Origin: Nitrospirillum sp034653275
GTDB taxonomy: Bacteria; Pseudomonadota; Alphaproteobacteria; Azospirillales; Azospirillaceae
Direction: 5' to 3'
DNA length: 64,000 nucleotides
NCBI RefSeq assembly: GCF_034653275.1
Contig: NZ_JAYEES010000003.1
Coordinates: 1,736,001 to 1,800,000, forward strand
The translations under genes and the position numbers were made by a program. A model generated the notes under the pieces. The model was given only the letters and a program-made list of their open reading frames with translations. It was not told the DNA's origin and ran no database searches. Shown in pieces: positions 27,163 to 35,692 of the stretch (position 1 is its first letter; each line of letters begins with the position of its first letter).

Positions 27163-27200
27163 GAAGGCGCCCCGACCCCGTCGTGGGAAGGGGCGCCTTC
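27163..27200. other. Strong hairpin in the pdhB-pdhC gap
   Basis: Perfect 11-bp inverted repeat GAAGGCGCCCC / GGGGCGCCTTC with a 16-nt loop and no T-run. It may protect the upstream pdhAB mRNA end or tune E1:E2 ratios. Confidence 0.6.
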
Positions 27201-27266
27201 TGCCGCATCCGTCAGAGATTTGGGGCGCCTGGCCTGACGCCATGGCCCCTGGGGGAGATCAAACCC

Positions 27267-28601
27267 ATGCCGATCGATATCCTGATGCCGGCCCTGTCGC
27301 CCACGATGACCGAGGGCAAGCTGGCCAAGTGGGTGAAGAAGGAAGGCGACACGATCAAGGCGGGCGACGTTATCGCCGAGATCGAGACCGACAAGGCCAC
27401 CATGGAAGTGGAGGCCGTGGACGAGGGCACGCTGGGTAAAATCCTGGTGCCCGAGGGGACCGAGGGCGTGGCGGTGAACGCCAAGATCGCCGTCCTGCTG
27501 GAGGAAGGCGAGAGCGCCGACGCCCTGAACGCCGCGCCGGCCCCCACTGCGGCCCCCACTGCGGCTCCTGCGCCCGCCAAGGCGGAAGCCGCCCCGGCCC
27601 CGGCCAAGAGCGAGGCCGCCCCGGCCGCCGCTCCCGCCGCCGCGCCGTCCCATGAGGGCGGGCGCGTGTTCGCCAGCCCGCTGGCCCGCCGCATGGCGGC
27701 GCAGGCCGGCCTGGACATCACCAAGCTGTCCGGCACCGGCCCGTCCGGCCGCATCGTCAAGGCCGACGTCGAGGCCGCGGTGAAGGGGGGGGCGCCCAAG
27801 GCCGCCGCCGCTGCCCCCACCGCCGCCGCTCCGGCGCCCGCCGCGCCGGCTCCGGCCGCCGCACCGTCTGCTGCGCCCAAGGGGGGCATCGACGCCAAGG
27901 CTTTGGCCGACAAGCTGGGCATGAAGTACAAGGTCCTGCCCAACAGCGGCATGCGCAAGACCATCGCCAAGCGCCTGACCGAAGCCTGGCAGACCATCCC
28001 GCACTTCGGCCTGCAGGTCGATTGCGAGATCGACGCCCTGCTGGCGCTGCGCGCCCAGTTGAACGAGAAGTCGGGTGAGAAGGTGTCGGTCAACGACTTC
28101 GTCGTGAAGGCCGTGGCCGTGGCCCTGCGCAAGGTGCCGGAGGCCAACGTCTCCTGGCATGAGGACGGCATCCTGCAGTACGAGGGCGTGGACGTCTCCG
28201 TGGCCGTGGCCACCGACGGCGGCTTGATCACCCCCATCGTGAAGAACGCCGACCAGAAGGGCTTGGCCACCATCTCCGCCGAGGTGAAGTCCCTGGCCGC
28301 CAAGGCCAAGGAAGGCAAGCTGAAGCCCGAGGAGTTCCAGGGCGGCACGTTCAGCGTGTCCAACCTGGGCATGTTCGGGATCAAGAGCTTCACCTCCATC
28401 ATCAACCCGCCGCAGAGCTGCATCCTGTCCGTGGGCGCCGGTGAGAAGCGGCCGGTGGTGAAGGGCGACGCCCTGGCCGTGGCGACCGTCATGAGCCTGA
28501 CGCTGACGGTGGACCATCGCTCGGTCGATGGCGCCGTCGGCGCCAAGTACCTGCAGGTCCTGAAGAAGCTGATCGAAGACCCCATCACGCTGATGCTGTG
28601 A
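27267..28601 (+). CDS. pdhC: Dihydrolipoamide acetyltransferase (pyruvate dehydrogenase E2)
   Basis: Core of the complex: carries the swinging lipoyl arm and transfers acetyl to CoA. The 444-aa product has a lipoyl domain (1-80, EIETDKATMEVE), an Ala/Pro linker, an E1/E3-binding domain near residues 132-165 (FASPLARRMAAQAGLDI and GPSGRIVKADVE), a second linker, and the acyltransferase domain with the catalytic tail VDHRSVDGAVGAKYL. ATG 27267 has GGGGGAGATC upstream. lpdA follows after 120 bp. Confidence 0.96.
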   Translation: MPIDILMPALSPTMTEGKLAKWVKKEGDTIKAGDVIAEIETDKATMEVEAVDEGTLGKILVPEGTEGVAVNAKIAVLLEEGESADALNAAPAPTAAPTAAPAPAKAEAAPAPAKSEAAPAAAPAAAPSHEGGRVFASPLARRMAAQAGLDITKLSGTGPSGRIVKADVEAAVKGGAPKAAAAAPTAAAPAPAAPAPAAAPSAAPKGGIDAKALADKLGMKYKVLPNSGMRKTIAKRLTEAWQTIPHFGLQVDCEIDALLALRAQLNEKSGEKVSVNDFVVKAVAVALRKVPEANVSWHEDGILQYEGVDVSVAVATDGGLITPIVKNADQKGLATISAEVKSLAAKAKEGKLKPEEFQGGTFSVSNLGMFGIKSFTSIINPPQSCILSVGAGEKRPVVKGDALAVATVMSLTLTVDHRSVDGAVGAKYLQVLKKLIEDPITLML

Positions 28602-28721
28602 TGCCGTATCCCCGGAGGCGCCCGCCGCTTCCGGGGATTTCTCTTGTCGTTGACCAAAAGCGCAGGGCGAGCGCCCCACGGGTTGGGCGGTCCCGGCGCC
28701 TTTTGAAGGGAACAGACCGAA

Positions 28722-30122
28722 ATGGCAGATACCGAATTCGACGTGCTGGTCCTGGGCGCCGGCCCCGGCGGCTATGTCGCCGCCATCCGCGCCGCCCAGC
28801 TGGGCCTGAAGGCCGCGGTGGTGGAACGTGAACACCTGGGCGGCATCTGCCTGAACTGGGGCTGCATCCCGACCAAGGCCCTGCTGCGCTCCGCCGAGAT
28901 CTACGGCTACATGAAGCACGCCGACGCCTACGGCCTAACCGTCAGCGGCGTGGGCTTCGACCTGCCCAAGGTGGTCAAGCGCTCGCGCCAGGTGGCGAAC
29001 CAGCTGTCCGCCGGGGTGAAGGGCCTGCTGAAGAAGAACAAGGTGCCGGTGTTCGACGGCACCGGCAAGCTGGCCGGCGGCGGCAAGGTCACCGTGACCG
29101 CCAAGGACGGCACCGCCCAGACCCTGTCGGCCAAGCACATCATCATCGCCACCGGTGCCCGCGCCCGCGCCCTGCCGGGGCTGGAGCCGGACGGCAAGTT
29201 CGTCTGGTCGTACAAGGAGGCCCTGGTCCCCGACACCATGCCGAAATCGCTGCTGGTCGTCGGTTCCGGCGCCATCGGCATCGAATTCGCCAGCTTCTTC
29301 CGCACCCTGGGTGCCGAAGTGACGGTGGTCGAGGTGCTGGACCGCGTCATGCCGGTGGAGGATGAGGAAATCTCCGCCTTCGCCCGCAAGCAGTTCGAAA
29401 AGCAGGGCATGAAGATCATCACCGGCGGCAAGGTGACCAAGCTGGACAAGGGCGCCACCACCGTGACGGCCCATGTCGAGGTGGGTGGCAAGACCGAGAC
29501 GGTGACGGTCGAGCGCGTGATCATGGCCGTCGGCATCCAGGCCAACACCGAGAACATCGGCCTGGAGAACACCAAGGTGAAGCTGGACCGCGGCCACATC
29601 GTGACCGACGGCTACCTACGCACGGACGAGCCGGGCGTCTACGCCATCGGCGACGTGGCCGGCGCGCCGTGGCTGGCCCACAAGGCCAGCCATGAGGGCG
29701 TGATCTGCGTGGAGAAGATCGCCGGCGTGAAGGATGTCCACCCGATGGACAAGCTGAACATCCCGGGATGCACCTATTGCAACCCGCAGGTGGCCAGCGT
29801 CGGGCTGACCGAAGCCAAGGCCAAGGCCGCCGGCTATGAGATCAAGGTCGGCCGCTTCCCCTTCATCGGCAACGGCAAGGCCATCGCCCTGGGGGAGGCC
29901 GAGGGCCTGGTGAAGACGGTGTTCGACGCCAAGACCGGCGAGCTGCTGGGCGCCCACATGGTGGGGGCCGAGGTGACAGAGCTGATCCAGGGCTACGTCG
30001 TCGGCAAGACCTTGGAGACCACCGAGGCCGAGCTGATGCACACCATCTTCGCCCATCCGACCCTGTCGGAAATGATGCATGAGTCGGTGCTGGCCGCCTA
30101 CGGCCGGGCGATTCATTATTGA
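28722..30122 (+). CDS. lpdA: Dihydrolipoyl dehydrogenase (E3)
   Basis: Reoxidises the E2 dihydrolipoyl arm and reduces NAD+. The 466-aa product has the FAD-binding LVLGAGPGGYVAAIRAAQLG at the N-terminus, the redox disulfide in GGICLNWGCIPTKALL, the NAD-binding VVGSGAIGIEFASFF near residue 180, YAIGDVAG near residue 306 and the C-terminal His-Glu pair in HAHPTLSEM-like form (FAHPTLSEMMHE). Last gene of the pdh cluster, followed by a dispersed hairpin element and lipA. Confidence 0.96.
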   Translation: MADTEFDVLVLGAGPGGYVAAIRAAQLGLKAAVVEREHLGGICLNWGCIPTKALLRSAEIYGYMKHADAYGLTVSGVGFDLPKVVKRSRQVANQLSAGVKGLLKKNKVPVFDGTGKLAGGGKVTVTAKDGTAQTLSAKHIIIATGARARALPGLEPDGKFVWSYKEALVPDTMPKSLLVVGSGAIGIEFASFFRTLGAEVTVVEVLDRVMPVEDEEISAFARKQFEKQGMKIITGGKVTKLDKGATTVTAHVEVGGKTETVTVERVIMAVGIQANTENIGLENTKVKLDRGHIVTDGYLRTDEPGVYAIGDVAGAPWLAHKASHEGVICVEKIAGVKDVHPMDKLNIPGCTYCNPQVASVGLTEAKAKAAGYEIKVGRFPFIGNGKAIALGEAEGLVKTVFDAKTGELLGAHMVGAEVTELIQGYVVGKTLETTEAELMHTIFAHPTLSEMMHESVLAAYGRAIHY

Positions 30123-30126
30123 TTTT

Positions 30127-30211
30127 CCCTCAGGTGCCGGGCGCCCGCGTCCGCGGGCTTGGCTTCCTCGCTGCGCCCTGCGGTACTCGCTACGGGGCTG
30201 GCGGTCGCCAG
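30127..30211 (-). repeat. Dispersed hairpin element, copy between lpdA and lipA (minus orientation)
   Basis: Read on the minus strand: hairpin CTGGC-GACC-GCCAG, the core GCGAGTACCGCAGGGCGCAG, AAGCCAAG, hairpin GCCCGC-GGAC-GCGGGC, and the tail GCCCGGCACCTGAGGG. The core matches the copy at 59420-59506 almost exactly, while both stems have different but still complementary sequence. Confidence 0.8.
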
Positions 30212-30360
30212 CCTGGCTAGAGTTGAGGGGTAGAGCGCTGGGGCGATATCGGGGCCGGAGCGGAGGGGCGATGCATGCGTGGGGTTCGCCCGGCGCACTT
30301 GGCCTTCCGCCCCGGCCCCCTTATGTTTCAGGAAACATTCGTTTCAAAGGCTGCATGCCC

Positions 30361-31335
30361 ATGACCGCCGACAAGATCCGCCACCCGGAAAAGCAGAACC
30401 GCCCGGACAACCCCATCCAGCGCAAGCCGGAATGGTTGCGGGTGAAGGCCCCGGCCGGCGGCGTGTTCAACGAGACGCGCAACCTGATGCGCGGCCTCAA
30501 GCTGAACACCGTGTGCGAGGAGGCGGCCTGCCCCAACATCGGGGAATGCTGGAAGCAGCGGCATGCCACCTTCATGATCCTGGGCGCCGTCTGCACCCGC
30601 GCCTGCGCCTTCTGCAACGTGGCCACCGGCCGACCGGACCTGCTGGACCCGCATGAGCCCGACAACGTGGCCGAGGCCGTGGCGCGGCTGAAGCTGCAGC
30701 ACGTGGTGGTCACCTCCGTCGACCGCGACGACCTGCCCGACGGCGGTGCGGAGCATTTCGCCCGCACCATCCGCGCCATCCGCCGCGCGGCGCCCGAGGC
30801 CACCATCGAGGTGCTGACGCCCGACTTCATGAAGAAGCAGGGCGCCATCGAGACGGTGGTGGAGGCCCGCCCCGACGTCTTCAACCACAACCTGGAGACG
30901 GTGCCGCGCCTGTATCCGGGCATCCGCCCCGGCGCCCGCTATTTCACCTCGCTGTCCCTGCTGTCGCGCGTGCGGGAGCTGGACCCCAGCATCTTCACCA
31001 AGTCCGGCATCATGGTGGGCCTGGGCGAGACCAGGGAAGAGGTGGGCCAGGTCATGGACGACCTGCGCGCCGCCGACGTGGATTTCATCACCATCGGTCA
31101 GTACCTGGCGCCCACACCCAAGCATGCGCCGGTGGACCGTTTCGTTACGCCGGATGAGTTCGCCAGCTATGCAACCCTGGCCCGGGGCAAGGGGTTCCTG
31201 ATGGTGTCCAGCTCCCCGCTGACCCGCAGCAGCCATCACGCCGGCGACGATTTCGTGAAGCTGCGCGCCGCCCGCGAGGCCAAGCTGGCCGGCCGCCCGC
31301 TGCCTGTGGCGGCCGCCGAAGCCGCCGCCGAGTAA
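30361..31335 (+). CDS. lipA: Lipoyl synthase
   Basis: Radical SAM enzyme that inserts two sulfur atoms into protein-bound octanoyl groups, finishing the lipoyl cofactor used by PdhB, PdhC and 2-oxo acid dehydrogenases. The 324-aa product carries the auxiliary cluster motif CEEAACPNIGEC, the radical SAM motif CTRACAFC, and the C-terminal RSSHHAGDDF. ATG 30361 matches the usual start MTADKIRHPEKQN; ATG 30355 would add two residues. Its position after the pdh genes makes functional sense. ratA follows 5 bp later. Confidence 0.95.
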   Translation: MTADKIRHPEKQNRPDNPIQRKPEWLRVKAPAGGVFNETRNLMRGLKLNTVCEEAACPNIGECWKQRHATFMILGAVCTRACAFCNVATGRPDLLDPHEPDNVAEAVARLKLQHVVVTSVDRDDLPDGGAEHFARTIRAIRRAAPEATIEVLTPDFMKKQGAIETVVEARPDVFNHNLETVPRLYPGIRPGARYFTSLSLLSRVRELDPSIFTKSGIMVGLGETREEVGQVMDDLRAADVDFITIGQYLAPTPKHAPVDRFVTPDEFASYATLARGKGFLMVSSSPLTRSSHHAGDDFVKLRAAREAKLAGRPLPVAAAEAAAE

Positions 31336-31340
31336 GCCTG

Positions 31341-31802
31341 ATGCCCACGCACGCCGAGAAGCGCGTCCTGCCCTACACGCCGGAACAGCTGTACCAGCTG
31401 GTGGCGGACGTGGAGAAGTACCCGGAGTTCCTGCCCTGGGCGGTGGCGGCCCGCATCCGCCGCCGCGAGGGCAACACCTTCTGGGCCGATCTGGTGATCG
31501 GCTTCAAGATGGTGCGTGAGCGCTTCACCTCCAAGGTGGTGCTGAGCGAGCCCGGCCGCCGCATCGACGTGGCCTATACCGAGGGCCCGTTCCACTACCT
31601 GAACAACCACTGGATCTTCGAGCCGCACGCCGACGGCTGCCTCTTGGACTTCTACGTGGATTTCGAGTTCCGCAACCTCATCCTGCAGAAGATCATCGGC
31701 GCCCTGTTCGGCGAGGCCGTCCGCCGCATGGTCGCCGCCTTCGAGGCCCGGGCGCACCAGCTGTATGGCGCCCCCGGCGGCCGGCCGGTGGGGGCGGTCT
31801 AA
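31341..31802 (+). CDS. RatA/Coq10-type START-domain protein
   Basis: A 153-aa member of the Coq10/RatA polyketide-cyclase family. Visible features are YTPEQLYQLVADVEKYPEFLPW at the N-terminus, FTSKVVLSEPGRRIDVAYTEGPF in the middle and FRNLILQKIIGALF at the C-terminus. Alphaproteobacterial homologues are thought to bind ubiquinone or its precursors; E. coli RatA has also been linked to ribosome assembly. It lies 5 bp after lipA, so the two are co-translated. In many relatives pncC comes next; here 13.8 kb of accessory DNA follows. Confidence 0.88.
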   Translation: MPTHAEKRVLPYTPEQLYQLVADVEKYPEFLPWAVAARIRRREGNTFWADLVIGFKMVRERFTSKVVLSEPGRRIDVAYTEGPFHYLNNHWIFEPHADGCLLDFYVDFEFRNLILQKIIGALFGEAVRRMVAAFEARAHQLYGAPGGRPVGAV

Positions 31803-31903
31803 GCCGACCGCGCCAAACTTATTGCCAGCCGGCGCCAGCGGCCCCATTTAACAGTTCGTGGGGATTGCATAGACTGCTGTCTACGTGGCAAGGGAGTGTG
31901 GTG

Positions 31904-32161
31904 ATGCTGAAGGTGTCGGTGGCTGACTTTCAGCGCGATATTGGGCGTTATCAGGATATCGCATTGCGGGAGCCCGTGGCGGTTACCCGCGACGGCCGGG
32001 AATCCACCGTCCTGATTTCAACTGAGGAATATGCCCGCTTGAAACGACGCGATCGTCAAGTGCTTACCTTAGACGATTTCACGGACGCGGATATCAAAGC
32101 GTTGGAACAGTCGCGTCCCGACCCCGCCTCCTTGGCGTTTGACGCTGAAATGTCCCGTTGA
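31904..32161 (+). CDS. Phd/YefM-type antitoxin
   Basis: An 85-aa antitoxin-like protein. The N-terminal segment SVADFQRDIGRYQDIALREPVAVTRDGRESTVLISTEEY (read in parts: VADFQRDIGRY and TVLISTEEYARL) fits the Phd/YefM DNA-binding fold, and the acidic C-terminal half would contact the toxin. ATG 31904 follows AAGGGAG. The next gene starts 4 bp after its stop and looks like the toxin, so the pair is probably autoregulated. Confidence 0.8.
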   Translation: MLKVSVADFQRDIGRYQDIALREPVAVTRDGRESTVLISTEEYARLKRRDRQVLTLDDFTDADIKALEQSRPDPASLAFDAEMSR

Positions 32162-32165
32162 TCTC

Positions 32166-32603
32166 GTGGGGCTGTCGAAACCCACACCAGGACTGGTGGT
32201 GCGCTACAGTTATCTGTGGCAGCGGGAATATTTAAATGGCCGGGACGAGGGGTGCAAAGATCGGCCCTGTGCCGTCATCCTTGTCACCACGACGCAAGAT
32301 GGCGATGAGGTGGTGACCGTCCTCCCGATCACCCATACGCCACCAGCTAATCCGGATCATGGGGTTGAAATCCCGTTGGCGACTAAGCGTCGCTTGGGGT
32401 TGGATGACGAACGATCCTGGGTAGTTCTCACCGAAGCCAATCGCTTCGTCTGGCCAGGGCCGGATCTACGGCCTTCGCGGGCAGGGGACTGGACCAGCGT
32501 CGCCTATGGATTGTTGCCCTATTCGCTGATGGAAATGATCCGGCTCAAGTTCATCGCTTTGCTGAAGACGAACCGGAGTGCCATTGTGCGACGGACGGAC
32601 TGA
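32166..32603 (+). CDS. Probable PemK/MazF-like toxin partner
   Basis: About 145 aa, starting most plausibly at GTG 32166 just after the antitoxin stop; an overlapping TTG at 32139 is possible. The N-terminal GLVVRYSYLWQREYLNGRDEG and the strand KDRPCAVILVTTT resemble MazF/PemK endoribonucleases, with VTVLPITHTPP as a second core strand. The assignment to the MazF fold is by resemblance plus context next to a Phd-type antitoxin; no structure-based check was possible. Confidence 0.65.
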   Translation: MGLSKPTPGLVVRYSYLWQREYLNGRDEGCKDRPCAVILVTTTQDGDEVVTVLPITHTPPANPDHGVEIPLATKRRLGLDDERSWVVLTEANRFVWPGPDLRPSRAGDWTSVAYGLLPYSLMEMIRLKFIALLKTNRSAIVRRTD

Positions 32604-32698
32604 CCGCTCATCTTTTGCTCCGGCTTAAATTTTGATGCTCGTTCCTTACCCTGGTATGGTTACCCCAACGTGGGAACCACAAACAGGCAGGGATGGGA

Positions 32699-34852
32699 AT
32701 GAGGCATTCTGTGACGCGCGCGCTGGCGGGCGCGCTGTTGGTTGGTTGCGCCTTCACGGCGCTGGGCGCGGCGGCCCAGGCGGTCGAGAAAAAGCCCCTC
32801 ACGCACGAGACCCTATGGATGATGAAGCGCCTCGGCGCGCCCATCACCAGCCCCAACGGCAAGTGGGTGCTGTTTTCCCTGGTCGAGCCGTCGTACGAGC
32901 AGGACAAGTCGGTCACCGACCTGTGGCTGGTGCCCACGGATGGCAGCGCCGCCCCCCGGCGCCTGACTAACACCAAGGGCGGCGAAAACGACCCCGTCTG
33001 GTCGCCGGACAGCGGCAGCATCGCTTTCGCCGCCAAGCGCGAGGGCGATGAGGTCGAGCAGATCTATGTGCTGGACCTGGCCCAGGGCGGGGAGGCGCGG
33101 CGCGTCACCACCGTGTCCACCGGCGCCAGCCATCCGCAGTGGCGCCCCGACGGCAAGGCCATCCTGTTCGAGAGCCGCGTCTTCCCCGGCGCCACCGATG
33201 ACGAGGCCAACAAGAAGATCGCGGCGGAGCGCAAAGGCCGGAAGTACAACGTCCGCACCTATGAGCATTTCCCCGTCCGTTACTGGAACGAATGGCTGGA
33301 CGACCGGCAGCCCACGGTGATGGTGCAGGGGCTGGAGCCCGGCGCCATCGCCCTGGACATCCTGTCGCCCACAGCCTTCGCCCACACCGACGGCTTCGGC
33401 GGCATGCAGGGCGAAAGCAGCGTCTCGCTGTCCCCCATCTGGAGCCCGGACGGCGGCGAGATTATCTTCGAGGCCACGCAGACGCGCTGGAACGCCGCCT
33501 TCGCCCATGTGCCCTATCATCTCTACCGTATCCCGGCGGCGGGCGGGGCGGAGCCGCGAGAGGTCACGGCGGCGCCCGGCATTTACGGCCATGCGGCCTT
33601 CAGCCCGGACGGCAAGAACCTGTACTTCACCTACATGCCGCAGAATGAGGAGGTCTACAACCTGCCACGCCTGTCGCGGGTAGTCTGGCCGGCGGGCGGC
33701 GCCGTCACCGTGGTGGCGCGTGACTTCGACCGGCAACCGGCGCAGTACGCCGTGGCGCCCGACAGCCGCACCGTCTATCTGCTGGCCGAGGATGGGCCGG
33801 CGGAGAACCTGTACAGCGTCCCGGCCGAGGGCGGCAAGCCCGCGCTGGTGGCCCAGCCCAGGGTCGGCGGCTATACCGCGCTGTCCCTGCCCAAGTCGGG
33901 GAAGCTCCAGCTGATCGCCCAATACGGCAGCGCGGTGAACCCGGCGGAAATCGTGAAGATCGACCCGGCCGGCAAAGCGGGTGGGACGGAGGGCGGGAAG
34001 GGCGGCCACACCAACCTGACCAGCATCGACACCGCCGTCGCGGCGGGCATCGATTGGCAACCGCCACGGCACTTCACCTTCACCTCGGCCAAGGGGCGGA
34101 CCATCCACAGCATGATCGTGCTGCCGCCCCATTTCGATCCCAACAAGAAATACCCGCTGTTCGTCTTCATCCACGGCGGGGCGGCCAGCAACAACCCGGA
34201 CCAGATCGGCCTGCGCTGGAACTATCACCTGCTGGCGGCCAGCGCCGGCGGCACCGTCATCCTGATGACGGACTATACCGGCTCCACCGGTTTCGGCGAG
34301 GCCTTCGCCCAGGCCATCAAGCTGGATCCGCTGAAGACTCCGGCCGATGAGATCAACCAGGCGGCGGACGAGGCCATCAAGCGCTTCCCCTTCATCGACG
34401 CCAGCCGCCAGTGCGCTGGCGGCGCCAGCTATGGCGGCCACCTCACCAACTGGCTGGAGGCCACCACCACCCGTTACCGCTGCCTGGTCAGCCACGCCGG
34501 CGAGGTCGATCTGCTGACCCAATGGGGCGAGAGCGACGGCATCTATAACCGCGAGGTCAACAACGGCGGCCCGCCCTGGGAGGGCAACGCCATCTGGCGC
34601 GACCAGAGCCCCATCACCTACGCCGCCAACTGGAAGACGCCCATGCTGATGAGCATCGGCGAGCGCGACTACCGCGTGCCGCTGGGCAACACGCTGGAGG
34701 CCTGGGCGGTGCTGCAACACCAGCACGTGCCCAGCCGCCTGCTGGTCTGGCCCGACGCCTGGCATTGGATCACCAAGCCGGAGGACAGCCGCCACTTCTA
34801 CCAAGAGGTGGGGGACTGGCTGGCCAAGTACCTGCAGGCGACCTCACCTTAA
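32699..34852 (+). CDS. Secreted S9-family (dipeptidyl/acylaminoacyl-peptidase-like) serine peptidase
   Basis: Exported prolyl-oligopeptidase-type enzyme, about 717 aa. A signal peptide covers residues 1-27 (ALAGALLVGCAFTALGAAAQA). WD40-like beta-propeller repeats (SPDSGSIAF, SPDGKNLYF) fill residues 40-440, and the alpha/beta hydrolase domain follows. The nucleophile is in GGASYGGHLTNW, the Asp in IGERDYRVPLGN and the His in WPDAWHWI or EDSRHFYQEV. ATG 32699 has AGGGATGGGA upstream; ATG 32693 adds two residues. It is monocistronic in appearance and sits inside the accessory block. Confidence 0.9.
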   Translation: MRHSVTRALAGALLVGCAFTALGAAAQAVEKKPLTHETLWMMKRLGAPITSPNGKWVLFSLVEPSYEQDKSVTDLWLVPTDGSAAPRRLTNTKGGENDPVWSPDSGSIAFAAKREGDEVEQIYVLDLAQGGEARRVTTVSTGASHPQWRPDGKAILFESRVFPGATDDEANKKIAAERKGRKYNVRTYEHFPVRYWNEWLDDRQPTVMVQGLEPGAIALDILSPTAFAHTDGFGGMQGESSVSLSPIWSPDGGEIIFEATQTRWNAAFAHVPYHLYRIPAAGGAEPREVTAAPGIYGHAAFSPDGKNLYFTYMPQNEEVYNLPRLSRVVWPAGGAVTVVARDFDRQPAQYAVAPDSRTVYLLAEDGPAENLYSVPAEGGKPALVAQPRVGGYTALSLPKSGKLQLIAQYGSAVNPAEIVKIDPAGKAGGTEGGKGGHTNLTSIDTAVAAGIDWQPPRHFTFTSAKGRTIHSMIVLPPHFDPNKKYPLFVFIHGGAASNNPDQIGLRWNYHLLAASAGGTVILMTDYTGSTGFGEAFAQAIKLDPLKTPADEINQAADEAIKRFPFIDASRQCAGGASYGGHLTNWLEATTTRYRCLVSHAGEVDLLTQWGESDGIYNREVNNGGPPWEGNAIWRDQSPITYAANWKTPMLMSIGERDYRVPLGNTLEAWAVLQHQHVPSRLLVWPDAWHWITKPEDSRHFYQEVGDWLAKYLQATSP

Positions 34853-34959
34853 GGCTAGGGACTGATCCTTTCCCTCATCTCGGGCGTATCGTCCTTCGCC
34901 GTTGGCCCTCCGGGGCCGGCGGCGGGGTGGCGTGGTCAGGATGCGTGAAGGGTGATGGG

Positions 34960-35688
34960 ATGATGGGCTACAACGGTCTGGCGCCGGACGGATGCGCCGT
35001 GGTGGTCGGGGCAGGGGGGCTGGGCCAGGCGCTGGCGGTGGCGTTGGAGAAACGTGGTGCCCATGCGCGCGTGATCCTGACCGGCAGGCGGACGGATCCG
35101 CCGTGCGACATCACCGACGAACGCGCCGTGGCCACCTTGGCCCAGCGGGTGTGGGACACGGGCCTTTCCCTGCGCACCGTCATCGTCGCGTCCGGCTTCC
35201 TGCACGGGCCGGGGCCGGAGCCCTACCAGGCCTTCGCCCCGGAGAAGACCTGGCGCCAGCTGGACCCCGCGCACCTGGCTCACGCCTTCGCCGTCAACGC
35301 CATCGGCCCGGCCCTGCTGGCCAAGCACCTGCTGCCCCTGTTCCCGGCCAGCCGGCGCTGCCTCTTCGCCGCCCTGTCCGCCAAGGTCGGCTCCATCGCC
35401 GACAACAGCGCCGGCGGCTGGTACGCCTACCGCGCCAGCAAGGCCGCGCTGAACCAGATCGTCCGCACGGCGGCCGTGGAACTGGCGCGCACCCGCCCCC
35501 TGTCGCTCTGTGTCGCCGTCCACCCCGGCACGGTCGACACCCCCCTGTCGGCCCCCTTCGCCAAGACGGGCCTGGAGGTGCGCAAGCCAGACCGCGCGGC
35601 ATCGCAAATCCTGGACATGCTGGACCGCCTGACCCCGGACGACACCGGACGCTTCTGGGCCTATGACGGGCGCGAGCTGCCGTGGTGA
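34960..35688 (+). CDS. Short-chain dehydrogenase/reductase (C-factor-like)
   Basis: A 242-aa NAD(P)-dependent SDR. The nucleotide loop is the variant VVVGAGGLGQALA rather than TGxxxGxG, followed by CDITDE (cofactor Asp) and the active-site YRASKAALNQ. The VHPGTVDTPLSAPF segment resembles C-factor and related small SDRs. The substrate is unknown. ATG 34960 has AAGGG 7 bp upstream; the open frame runs 65 codons further back into the peptidase gene. It is convergent with rtcR, with 4 bp between the stops. Confidence 0.85.
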   Translation: MMGYNGLAPDGCAVVVGAGGLGQALAVALEKRGAHARVILTGRRTDPPCDITDERAVATLAQRVWDTGLSLRTVIVASGFLHGPGPEPYQAFAPEKTWRQLDPAHLAHAFAVNAIGPALLAKHLLPLFPASRRCLFAALSAKVGSIADNSAGGWYAYRASKAALNQIVRTAAVELARTRPLSLCVAVHPGTVDTPLSAPFAKTGLEVRKPDRAASQILDMLDRLTPDDTGRFWAYDGRELPW

Positions 35689-35692
35689 GGGA

